64,000 nt of DNA from Arcuatula senhousia (lineage: Eukaryota > Mollusca > Bivalvia > Mytilida > Mytilidae), in the NCBI GenBank assembly GCA_963971305.1, contig OZ020306.1, forward strand, positions 36,353,512-36,417,511, given 5' to 3'. Made by a program: the position numbers and the translations under genes. Numbering within the stretch: the stretch's first letter is position 1; every line of letters begins with the position of its first letter. The notes beneath the pieces were generated by a model. It worked only from the letters and a program-made list of their open reading frames with translations. It searched no databases and was not told the origin of the DNA. Positions 54,801 to 64,000 of the stretch are shown piece after piece.

Positions 54801-57800
54801 GGCAACATTGCAAGAACTGCTTTTGAGAAAAAAATGATGAGATCTACATTTGTACTCTGTGACAAGTAATTGATTAAAACAATAAGCTAGATAAATTCTT
54901 CACTAAGGTTGAACTCAGCTATATTATAATGTTGTATATATACATTTCTAAGAAATCTTTCTGTATTACATGTAGTACAATAGATAATTGAATGTTTATA
55001 ATCTGTTCTTTTTGTTGAAATTCCATATACATTTTTGTACATGATCCAAACCATACATATATGGTGGTGGCAAATTCAACTTTCCAATGAATGTTTCATG
55101 AATATTATGAAAAAAAAATAATTTTCATGGTTAATTAGATTTTCTAATATTCCATAAATGATTAATGTATGAAATTAAAAAAAAATAGAATCATATTTGA
55201 CACAAAATGTTTTTGGATAATAAAATTAAGTTGAAATGGTTTGGATGATTTTAATTGTCAGGAAACTTGACTTTTTACCCATACATTGTAGTATCAGCTA
55301 TGAAAGTATTATTTTTTAAAACAATGATATTAAAAAGGTAAAGTTAAAATGGAATATGAAAGCACATTAAGCTCACAAATCATGTTAATATTTTGAGTTT
55401 TATTTCAGCCTTAGCGATCGACCCAAATGTAACAATCATTGATGAAGCCCCTAAAATGGTTATAGGTTTAGGGGGAAGAAAGGAGATGATAGCATTTAAA
55501 GACAAGGATGTTTTTATGACTTGTGTTGTTCACAATAAACCTGCAACTAAAAAAGTAAGTTCTTTATTAAAGATCTCTACATCATTTGTTAACATAAATT
55601 ATCTATTTTAATCACTATAACCTGACATGTTATGTAAAACACTATTTTACTATTGATCTGATTATATTAAAAGAAAATGGAACAACACCTATATTCTAAA
55701 TGTACATCCATTGGGCCAAAAAAAAATAATTGTTGGTTTCCCCTAACACTGCCGGGTGTGTTTTTTGGTGCCTTGTCAATGAATTTTATTGCAATTTGAA
55801 CATGTTGAAAGAAAAAAGTAAATTAATTTCTGGGTCTAAGATAATAAGATTTGCGAATTTAAAAAAAAAAATAATCAAAGTATTTCCTTACTTTAATCTG
55901 TTTAAAAAATGAAAGCTTAGCAGAGAAAACTCATTTCATTCATTCTTGTGCATTGATGACACTTAACTTACAAAATTTATAATAATTTGTTCATGTGGTT
56001 AAATAAAAGAATAATTAAAAATAAAATTATTTCCCTGCCTGCCGGGTCTTAAAATTTTGACCATGTTAGGGGAAATCAACTATCAAATTTTCATGGCCTT
56101 GTCATGGTTATCCAAAAGGACAGGTAAATATCTTTAATTTTATTTTGTTTAATAAATTAATTCAATAAATACATGTATCTAACATGTTAAAGTTGTATGC
56201 TTTATGTATATATGCCATAACTTACCAATCTTTTTAATTTTAAAGGCACGAAATGTTGTTAAAAATTTATACATGTTTTAGGGGAAGACAAGTTATAAAT
56301 TTTTTGTTCATAATTTTTTATTAACATGTAAATGTACATTACATACAGCCAAGATACAGGACTATGATAACTTGCATGCATATTCATGATATTGATTTCT
56401 ATGATTTTGTTTGATTATGAGCTTTGGTTTATATATTGGAATTCTTCAAAAATGTATATATAAATCTGTCTTCTTTTATTTTCCCAGGTTGAATGGATAG
56501 GAATAGGTATTGACAATACTAACATTTTGATGTCAGAGGATCAAGATTCTAAAGATCCCTACAAATACCAAATTGATCAGCCATCTGCTATTTCATGGAG
56601 GGTCAAAATTCAGAACATTCAAATAAATGATGAAATGAGATATATGTGTCAGGTAGAAATAGGTCAACAAAAGTATGCCACTGAGGAAAGATATATAAGA
56701 GTCACAGGTTTGTAAAGGCTAATGAAAGACAAAATCAATAAACACAAAAAAGAACAGCACAAAGGAAAAGACAACATAAATGCACAAAAACAACTGCAAA
56801 TGAATGAACAAAGCGAAATTAACTCATAATTTATATAAAAATCAACCAACCTTTGGTGGTAGTTATTATGAAGACCAATTGTGAAGCATGCCTTTTTTCA
56901 AAGTGCATGTTTTGACTTATTCATTGACAAATTGGAAAGAAAATTCAATGACAAGAATATATTGGTGCCAGGGCAGACCTGTCAAGTGTGACGCAACTTG
57001 CGTGAGACTCACGCATCTAGTCAGCAATTTGGTGGCAAATTTCTTTGATCTTTTAATTTTTTCCTTTGATCTTTCAATTTTTGGTCAAATCTCATGCAAA
57101 CAGCTCATATAAAAACTTGACAGCCCTGCCAGGGTCATGCATCATCTTAAAAAGATGTTTCTTATGTTCATTTATTCCACACCTGATTATTTTTGTAAGT
57201 TTCAGACCATTGCCAATTTAATGTTAAAACAAGTTTAAAAACTAAAACTTTTGACACATGTTCTTTGTAGAGAAACCACAGATTATGGATCTAAGGACTA
57301 GCAGTAACCAGTTGGTAGATGAAGGTGACCCAGTCCAGTTAACTTGTAATTGTACCGGTTGGCCTGTTCCAAGAGTCAAGTGGTCCAAGGTTGCTGGTGG
57401 ACTTTTACCCACTGGGGGACAAGAATTTGCTGTAAGAACCTATAATTGTCTTATCTTTGTTGCATAGTTAGCCTAGCTGTCATGTGATATGATAATTAAA
57501 TGTTAAAGGTTAATAGGTGTCATTTATATTTTAACTCATAACATGGATATTTTTGTAGGTTTCTATTTTCATACATAAAATATGCATTATAATGGTTAAA
57601 AAACAAATTCTAAATCTAAAATGAAAATATATCAAATTTTTGTAGTGCTTGCATTTCAAACAAATGATATCTTTATAACATGTATAAGATTTTATTCATT
57701 ACAATACTTTATTCAAGAAATTTTGCCTGTTAAGAAAAAAGCAGAAAAATATGAAAGTTGTATTCCTACTCTAAAATACATTAAAAGAAAGTCCAAATCA

Positions 57801-60800
57801 ACACACACAAAAATCAACATTACACTACAAACAAGCAATACTATTTCACTATTATTCATGTGGTATTAGTTTCTTGGTTTTCCTGAGTGGCTTTCACCTT
57901 CAAAGTTTGATACCCTACAAAAATTGAACTTACCATTTATCTGTATGCTGCAGACTTTAGAATCATCAATGTAAGAATCTGCCAACTGAACCTATTTTAT
58001 TAAACCACAAAAAATGGTACCCATGAACATAATTGAATTCACAGTCATGACAGTGTTTATTAGTAGAAAACACATACATGTATCACATGTTTTTTCAGGG
58101 ACATATATTGAACCTTGGTTTGGCCCAGGCTGATCATAGAGGCTACTACAAATGTACCTGTATCAATATGGTTGGGCAGGACACAAGAATTATCTACCTT
58201 GGAGTACAATGTAAGTTATTGCTGATTCACTTAGATTGTGGGAATAGTTGTTGCATTGGTTTGGATTTGCATAGGTTTTAATTGTAACATTACATAAACA
58301 TGTGACAAATGGGTCTAGTAGTGACAGGCATTATGTCCAACCTCATAAATTTTTTGCCACCAGACCTTCAATTAAGAAAGTAGATAATGAGATGTGGAAT
58401 AAGTATAGGTGACACAACCTACAATATAAATGGCAATTTAAAAAATCCACAATGGAAAACAGACAGTAGCCTTCAATGTGACCAGTGTCTTTCAATTTGC
58501 CCTGGATACTCACAATGGTCCTAATGAAGGTTTTAGACTTTGGGATTGACTTGATAGGCACACATATTGAACTTTTTGTCTATTTTGTTGTTTTTTGGGA
58601 GTCTGGTAGGTCAGACAGTTTTTGACAGCTCTCCCATTTGTTAAATATATGACAGGTTGTTTTATTTTGAGATAGAGATATGTAAACTATGTAATCAGTT
58701 TGATCAACAAAATTAGTTTTTTTTTTCTAAGTGTAGCTTTCTTTTCTTGTACGAGGCATCCACAGGGTAAAAACAACCTGAAACCTGACAGATTTTTAGG
58801 GGCAACTTTAGAGCTCCATTTGGGTAAAAACGACATTCTACTTCATTCAAACTATGACCTTTGAGTGTTTTTAATATGATTTGAGGGGGTAACTATAACA
58901 GCAACCCTCAATATTTAAGACATTTTGTCTCCCACTGCAACACAAAGCAGAGACATAAATATGATTGATGTTCATTTGTCAAACTCATGTCAGTACTCAC
59001 ATCTATTATTCTAAACAGATTTTCAAAAAATTCTGCCTCAAATGACAAGTTTATCATTTTTTTTTTACCAGTAAAAAGATTGTGAAAATGGATTTCTTGA
59101 ACATTAAATTCAAATCTGTGTAGAAGTTTATGAACAGATGTTTAGTATTTTATCTTACAAATAGAAAAAGTCAGTTTATATGCTCATCATTAATTTCTTT
59201 ATTACAGTTAAGCCCAGGATTCAGGTTGCACAGATGGAGCCTAGACAAGCCTATGGCTACCAAAAGACGCTGGAATGTGTAATTGAATCTTTTCCTGTAG
59301 CTACAGAAGAACAAGTGACCTGGACACACAACAGTGTACCTGTATCACCAAGCAGGTATGTTTTAAATCTTACATGTGTACACTTTTATTGTCCATTTAT
59401 CATGACAGTTGTCTTTTTTTGAAGTTTGAGCTGATTTACTTTTCCAGCAAGACAATACAACTTAGTCATTTAAATCTAAATGGACTCTCACTTGGTATTT
59501 TTACCTGGTGCAGGCAATTAGTTTAAGTCTTTAACCCATAGACTGAATTCAGTTGCTTGACCATTAAGGTAAAAAGAAATCAAGATGAAAATCAATTAAT
59601 TTTTGTCTCGCCTGCGAAGCAGAGCAGGACATAGGTGTTACTTTACCGGCGGCGACGGCGGCGGCGATGACGGCGGCGACGGCGGCGTTAACTTTTTGAA
59701 AAAGTTTTATGAGCACCTCCATATCTCAAGAACTATTGGTCCTGGGTTGATGAAACTTGGTATGCATATGCCCCAGTAGTAGCTTAGCACAGTTACATCC
59801 CCATCTTTTGACCTTGACCTTGATTTTCCGGTTGAGTGACTTTGACAATTTTCAATACATATAATAGCAATGAAAAAGTTTTGCGAGCACCTCCATATCT
59901 CAAGAACTATAGGTCCTGGGTTGATGAAACTTGGTATGCATATGCCCCAGTAGTAGCTTAGCACAGTTGCATCCCCATCTTTTGACCTTGACCTTGATTT
60001 TCCGGTTGAGTGACTTTGACAATTTTCAATACATATAATAGCAATGAAAAAGTTTTGCGAGCACCTCCATATCTCAAGAACTATAGGTCCTAGGTTGATG
60101 AAACTTGGTATGCATATGCCTCAGTAGTAGCTTAGCACAGTTGCATCCCCATCTTTTGACCTTGACCTTGATTTTTCGGTTGAGTGACTTTGACAATTTT
60201 CAATACATATAATAGCAATGGAAAAGTTTTGCGAGCACCTCCATATCTCAAACACTATAGGTCCTAGGTTGATGAAACTTGGTATGCATATTCCCCAGTA
60301 GTAGCTTAGCACAGTTGCATCCCCATCTTTTGACCTTGACCTTGATTTTCCGGTTGAGTGACTTTGATTATTTTTATTGCATATATTTGCAATGTTTAAG
60401 TTCTATAAACATCTTTTGATCTCAGAAACTGAAAATCCATGTAAATTCAAAATATAGTGGAAGTAAGAAAGAATAATTGTTTCTGATGGTGCCGGCAGGC
60501 GAGACATACTTTAGTGTTAACTCTTGTTTAACCAAATGATGGATTTAAATGACCAAGTAGCAGTGTTATGTTTGCAATGCATACACACCTTTTGATTTTT
60601 ACCAGTTTCAACAAACCATAACAAGACAGAAATATTACAGAAAAATATGATTAGACTTATAATTGAGTGCTTTTAATCATTACAGAACTCGGATTAAATA
60701 CATTATTGGAGCAAAGGAAAGATTGACAACCAAGCTTACAATATGGAATGTACAAGCTAATGATCTGGGTCTTTATACCTGTGAGGCTCTCAACGGTAAA

Positions 60801-61990
60801 GGATCGACATCAGCTAATATTAATCTTCAATGTGAGTATCCACCTATCTATCCTCTTCAAATCCAGAAAGTTTCAAATGGGAGGGCAAACAATCTTACAA
60901 AATCTTCATACAGTTCCTTTCCCACTTTTCCTGTCAAACAGGAGGGCACACGCCAGGCAGGCCTGTCCTTAATCTGCCTTTGTATCCTACTGTGCCTGGT
61001 GGCACAAAAGGCTGAAACAAGTTTTTTTTTTCCATTTATGTCAGTATGTTGCAATCTTTTAACACTCCTTCCAGGTTTTGCCTATCTTTTTACCTGCTTG
61101 AAAAGGTGAAAGCATGACTTGTAGTTGGGTCAGTCTTTCCGTCTGTAACATTACGTGTACCTGAAATAGTTGTGTCACGTCTGGCAAGCTATAAGGTGCC
61201 TGTCTTGTGTAATTCAAATCTCAAAAGCAAAACACTAGATCTTTCTGAAATTTCACACAGGGATAACAGATATATTGAAGATATGCATCTTTCTTTATAG
61301 CTTAAAATGTATAACAATGTTAGACAACACATTTTGTAAAATCTGGATAATTGCGTTTAACTTTAGGCTGAACATGTTGCAATTTTTTTTTATTCCAGTA
61401 CAAACATGGTATCAACCACAATCATTAATCTATGAACAAAATAATAAAACTTTTACAATATCCAGTACTGGTCAGAGAGTAGTTCTTGCATTTTTTCTCA
61501 AAAGCAGTTCTAGCAAAAATGCAAATTACTTTGCTATTATCCCATTTAAATTGGATCTATTCTGTGACCAGTATTTGAAAGAATTTAAATGAATGAGTTA
61601 GTGAGTGAGTTGGTGTTTTACTCCCTTGCAATGCAATTTAAAGGCAATGAACATGAAAAGGATGATAAAATGAACATAAAAAAGGATGAACAAATGAACA
61701 TGAAATGGTGAGGAAAAATGAAATATGGGGGTGGGGTGAGAAACAAAGGAACTGTAAATTTTAAAGACCACAGGAAAAGGGTAGATGTGGTTAGGGCCAA
61801 AGATGACAAATACCAGTATACACTTGCATTTACATTTCTACATATTTTCCTCTTTATTTCAGATTCTGCATCACCAACTCCAGAGTTTACAGGGGAGACA
61901 ATTAGGGCTGGTGGATCCATCATTTCCATGAGCATAACAACATTGTTGATGTTTATTGTCATATCTTTGTTACACACTTGTAGATATTGA
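51846..61990 (+). CDS. Lachesin-like protein: three Ig domains, GPI-anchored type, eight exons
   Basis: Exons 51846-51885, 55409-55554, 56488-56707, 57271-57431, 58099-58210, 59208-59355, 60686-60831, 61863-61990; 1101 bp, 366 residues. All splice sites are GT/AG and every phase joins. Signal peptide at 1 to about 15. Ig1 at about 30-135 (Cys in VFMTCVV and RYMCQVE), Ig2 at about 140-226 (VQLTCNC...KCTCIN), Ig3 at about 229-324 (LECVIES...LYTCEAL). A hydrophobic C-terminus (about 343-361) ends HTCRY with no charged tail, which suits a GPI anchor. Length and order match lachesin/IgLON-type neural adhesion proteins (family knowledge). Poly(A)-signal candidates are at 62866 and 63329. Introns are rich in transposons. 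Confidence 0.9.
52210..53960 (-). mobile_element. Decayed LINE fragment in lachesin-like intron 1, split by a hAT-like element
   Basis: On -, 53740-53900 reads LDFADD-type RT sequence. 53360-53100 encodes [20 protein letters not shown] and [20 protein letters not shown], and after the inserted element 52329-52220 encodes [20 protein letters not shown]. These are the RT C-terminal region of a widespread LINE family. In-frame stops (for example near 53373) show it is dead. 5'-truncated. Confidence 0.85.
52330..53103. mobile_element. hAT-like non-autonomous element (774 bp) with 8-bp target duplication
   Basis: Ends CAGGGTTGGCAAA and TTTGCCAACCCTG (52330-52342, 53091-53103) are inverted. They are flanked by identical TTTCGGCT at 52322-52329 and 53104-53111. 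The subterminal regions are inverted too (AAAACCCGGG tracts and ATTACTGGGTAATAAG / TTATTACCCAGTATTG). An 8-bp duplication with CAGGG ends fits the hAT superfamily. No transposase. It interrupts a LINE frame that rejoins exactly across it. Confidence 0.9.
54178..54290. repeat. Fragment of the TGCCCCCGC-type repeat
   Basis: TATGCCCCCGCGACGACATG...GGGGCATTAAGTTTTACTC matches the head of the repeat at 63410. Confidence 0.65.
54291..55408. other. Rest of lachesin-like intron 1
   Basis: AT-rich; no exon or recognised repeat. Confidence 0.55.
55409..55554 (+). CDS. Lachesin-like exon 2: start of Ig1
   Basis: Acceptor TTATTTCAG, donor GTAAGT. Encodes [15 protein letters not shown]... to the first Ig1 Cys (MTCVV) and ends in phase 0 after NKPATKK. 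Confidence 0.88.
55555..56487. other. Lachesin-like intron 2
   Basis: AT-rich; nothing recognised. Confidence 0.6.
56488..56707 (+). CDS. Lachesin-like exon 3: end of Ig1
   Basis: Begins with VEWIG, the core Trp of Ig1, then [20 protein letters not shown] with the second Cys. Acceptor TTTTCCCAG, donor GTTTGT, phase 1. Confidence 0.88.
56969..57128. mobile_element. Possible small TIR element in lachesin-like intron 3
   Basis: Left end CAGGGCAGACCTGTCAAGT and inverted right end CAGGGCTGTCAAGT share CAGGGC and TGTCAAGT. No target duplication was found, so the call is tentative. Confidence 0.45.
57271..57431 (+). CDS. Lachesin-like exon 4: start of Ig2
   Basis: EKPQIMDL... [20 protein letters not shown]; acceptor TTTGTAG, donor GTAAGA, phase 0. 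Confidence 0.88.
57432..58098. other. Lachesin-like intron 4
   Basis: AT-rich; nothing recognised. Confidence 0.6.
58099..58210 (+). CDS. Lachesin-like exon 5: end of Ig2
   Basis: [20 protein letters not shown] carries the L.L..A..D.G.Y.C signature; acceptor TTTTTTCAG, donor GTAAGT, phase 1. Confidence 0.88.
58211..59207. other. Lachesin-like intron 5
   Basis: A short stretch near 58920-58950 (GTCTCCCACTGCAACACAAAGC) resembles the head of the repeat at 48280. No exon. Confidence 0.5.
59208..59355 (+). CDS. Lachesin-like exon 6: start of Ig3
   Basis: [27 protein letters not shown] and VTWTHN; acceptor ATTACAG, donor GTATGT, ends phase 2. Confidence 0.88.
59605..60505. mobile_element. TIR-bounded element with a 174-bp tandem array, lachesin-like intron 6
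   Basis: TIRs GTCTCGCCTGC (59605-59615) and GCAGGCGAGAC (60495-60505). A GGC/GAC-rich tract lies at 59646-59690. Four tandem monomers start at 59711, 59885, 60059 and 60233, exactly 174 bp apart (GAGCACCTCCATATCTCAAG). The monomers are very similar, so amplification was recent. Confidence 0.8.
60686..60831 (+). CDS. Lachesin-like exon 7: end of Ig3
   Basis: [20 protein letters not shown] and the STSANINLQ end strand; acceptor CATTACAG, donor GTGAGT, phase 1. Confidence 0.88.
60832..61589. other. Lachesin-like intron 7, left part
   Basis: No exon. The open frame runs past the exon 7 donor into the intron but without Ig or other domain features. Confidence 0.55.
61590..61805. repeat. Dispersed repeat family R1, truncated copy
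   Basis: GTGAGTGAGTTGGTGTTTTA to CCACAGGAAAAGGGTAGATG, matching the left part of 45640-46110. It ends about 57 bp before the exon 8 acceptor. Confidence 0.7.
61863..61990 (+). CDS. Lachesin-like exon 8: GPI-signal-like C-terminus
   Basis: Acceptor TTTATTTCAG. Short spacer [18 protein letters not shown], then a hydrophobic stretch [18 protein letters not shown] and HTCRY stop. The Gly-Gly-Ser is a plausible anchor attachment region. Confidence 0.85.
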
Positions 61991-63400
61991 AATCTCATTG
62001 ACATAATAGACACCCTTTTGAAGGATAAAAGAATTCCCACCTCATTCTCATGCTTATTTTAAAACTGTCTTTACTGTCTGTAAGAAAAGTACAAAAGATA
62101 AAAAAGATTAAAAAAGGAATTAAAAAGAAGATAAGTATATTTGTAGCAGACCTTTCCCAGAATTGCTATTCTGTTAATTTGTAATGGTTATAACATGATA
62201 AGCTATTTTAAATTACATGCACATACAAAGATGATTTTTATGTTCTTTTTTTTAAGGGTGTTATCATGTGTATATAGATATTTATATGTTTATGTAATAC
62301 ACAATATCATATCTTATTGTGCCATTGTATATAAAAATGTAATCATTCAGTGTGAGAATATCATTTATGATTATATGCATATACATGTTTAACAAATATC
62401 TATTTGTTATATTTATGAAGGTAATATGCTGAAATTATTTCTGTCAAGTCACAACAAACTTATTCATTGCATTTATGTAGGGAATATGGTGAAATTATAT
62501 CTGTTTAGTTACACTAAGCATCTTCTTTTATCTATGCAAGCAGTGTTTCTTTGATCAATAGTATTGTTTGGTCAAAAAAGAAAATGTCAAGTTTTAAAAT
62601 ATTGTTATATTTCTATGCAATCAATTTCATAAAAATTTTAATTGGTTCATTGTTATCGCTGGACTGAATTGTTAACCTTGTACATATATCACAAAAACAC
62701 ACTAATGAAAAAGATACTATTTATCAAAGATTATATAGATTCAGGATCTTTACATATCAAACACAAAACATTCCATATCTTATAAATGTGATTTTTATAT
62801 ACATATGTAAATAGAAATTTTCGTATTTTCTATAATTTTTTTATGTACTCTTCTGTATATATTAAAATAAAAACCATTTTACAAACTACATTTTTATATT
62901 GTAATGAATATTTTGTAGAATTATTATGTACATATCAAAGTGCTTTTAGTAGCTATTCAAAATGATTTTAATCTCAACTTTTTAAATTATTTTTTTAGAG
63001 AAATCATTCTATTTTTTTTCTTAATTTCAAACATGAATTTTCATACAATCTTCTTTAAATGCATTGGCAATGAAAACAGTAAAATGACTAAATTTATTCA
63101 TTATGATAAAAATTCAGAGAGGAATCATGATAACCAATTATTTTATTTGTCTAAAACAGTAGGTAAGGTCGTTAAAATTAAGAGTTTGAAAATCACGTCT
63201 TTTCTGCATTGATTTATTTTATATAGCTATAGTAATAACAAAATTAGGAGTTCAATATAAAGGTTGTAAATCTTAGTAAGGGTTGTATATTTGTAATTTA
63301 CTGTCTATTGCAATATATTTTTATAACAATAAATTATAAAAATAGGAACAGACTCTCTTAAAAGAAATCTTTCTTCAAAAGCTGTAGGGGATGATCCAGA
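61991..63400 (+). other. Lachesin-like 3' UTR and downstream region
   Basis: AT-rich, with AATAAA at 62866-62871 and 63329-63334 as poly(A)-signal candidates. The 3' UTR would be about 0.9-1.35 kb. No other gene seen. Confidence 0.5.
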
Positions 63401-63409
63401 ATTTCTTTT

Positions 63410-64000
63410 TATGCCCCCGCAACGACATGTCCAGGGGCATTAAGTTTTACTCATGTCCGTACGTATGTCTGTCTATCAAATTTCTGTCAAGCTTTTCTCA
63501 GGAACTATACATGAGAATGACTTGAAACTTGTAGGATGGTTCAGTGTGACAAACTGTACGTCCTTAGCGATTTCCAGACCTGTTGGACATCTACTTCCTG
63601 TTTCGGACTTAGGCCGAAGTGAAAATATGTGAACATGATATGAAAATTTCCGTCAAGCTTTTCTCAGGAACTGTATATCAGAATGATTTGAAACTTGGTA
63701 GGGTGGTTCAGTATGACAAACCCTACATCCTAAGCGATTTTCAGACCTTTAGGACATCTACTTCCTGTTTGAGACTTAGGCCGATGTGAAAATAGGTGAA
63801 CATGATATGAAATTTTCCATCAAGCTTTTCTCAAGAACTGTATATCAGAATAATTTGAAACTTGGTAGGATAGTTCAGTATGACAAACTGTATGTCCTCA
63901 GCGATTTTTAGACCTGTAGGACATCTACTTCCTGTTTGGGGCCTAGCGCTGGCATCTGTGTCCCATGGACACATTCTTTCTTTATTATACGACCGCAAAA
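63410..64000. repeat. Tandem repeat of about 167 bp, continuing beyond the window
   Basis: Head TATGCCCCCGCAACGACATG, then monomers with GTCAAGCTTTTCTCA at 63486, 63652 and 63819 (periods 166 and 167). Each has GGACATCTACTTCCTGTT. Same organisation as the element at 59605: short head plus amplified monomers. Confidence 0.8.

Noticed and set aside
59707..60312. Repeated - strand frames ([13 protein letters not shown]...)
   Set aside because: Translation of the 174-bp tandem repeat; the frame is open only because the period is a multiple of three.
1..64000. tRNA, rRNA, CRISPR arrays, operons or bacterial signals
   Set aside because: None found; repeats here are not CRISPR-like (no regular short spacers) and the gene structure is eukaryotic.

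Overview
The window looks like nuclear DNA of a marine bivalve, most probably a mussel (Mytilus or a close relative). It is AT-rich, with short exons in long introns, GT/AG splice sites and no operon structure. It carries gene families typical of bivalves (coiled-coil C1q-domain proteins, small Ig-superfamily receptors, a lachesin-like protein) and many TIR elements, LINE fragments and dispersed repeats. The repeat at 1-640 and 23177-23825 contains a motif close to GAATAGACGAAACGCGCGTC, which I associate with mussel genomes. All gene models below were built by hand from splice sites, reading phase and domain hallmarks; no search was run.

Layout. The first two thirds is a diverged tandem duplication. 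Unit 1 covers about 1-19877 and unit 2 about 23177-40545. Each unit has, left to right, a two-exon C1q gene on +, then on - a terminal transmembrane/tail exon ('TM2'), two Thr-rich mucin-like exons, about 9 kb (unit 1) or 5.7 kb (unit 2) of repeat-rich spacer, a second terminal transmembrane/tail exon ('TM1'), and Ig-domain exons. In unit 2 the Ig gene continues past the duplicated part to a third Ig exon and a signal-peptide exon (46858), giving a complete 450-residue three-Ig type I membrane protein. In unit 1 the Ig copy lacks those 5' exons and its two Ig exons carry stops and a frameshift, so it is a pseudogene. The unit junction (19878-23176) holds the last codons of another C1q copy, split from its 3' flank by a LINE, and a decayed C1q upstream region.

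The right third (about 46.9-64 kb) starts with a 5 kb intergenic region between two divergent Ig genes, then an eight-exon lachesin-like gene on + (51846-61990; 366 residues, three Ig domains, probably GPI-anchored). Its introns hold a LINE fragment split by a hAT-like element with a perfect 8-bp target duplication, a TIR-bounded array of 174-bp repeats and other repeats. The window ends in a tandem repeat of about 167 bp.

How the genes may work together (inference). C1q-domain lectins and Ig/mucin-stalk membrane proteins sit side by side and were duplicated together. All Ig, Thr-rich and TM exons are phase 1, so the same Ig exons could be spliced either to TM1 or to the mucin stalk plus TM2. 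That would give short- and long-stalked receptors with different cytoplasmic tails. This is the most interesting hypothesis in the window.
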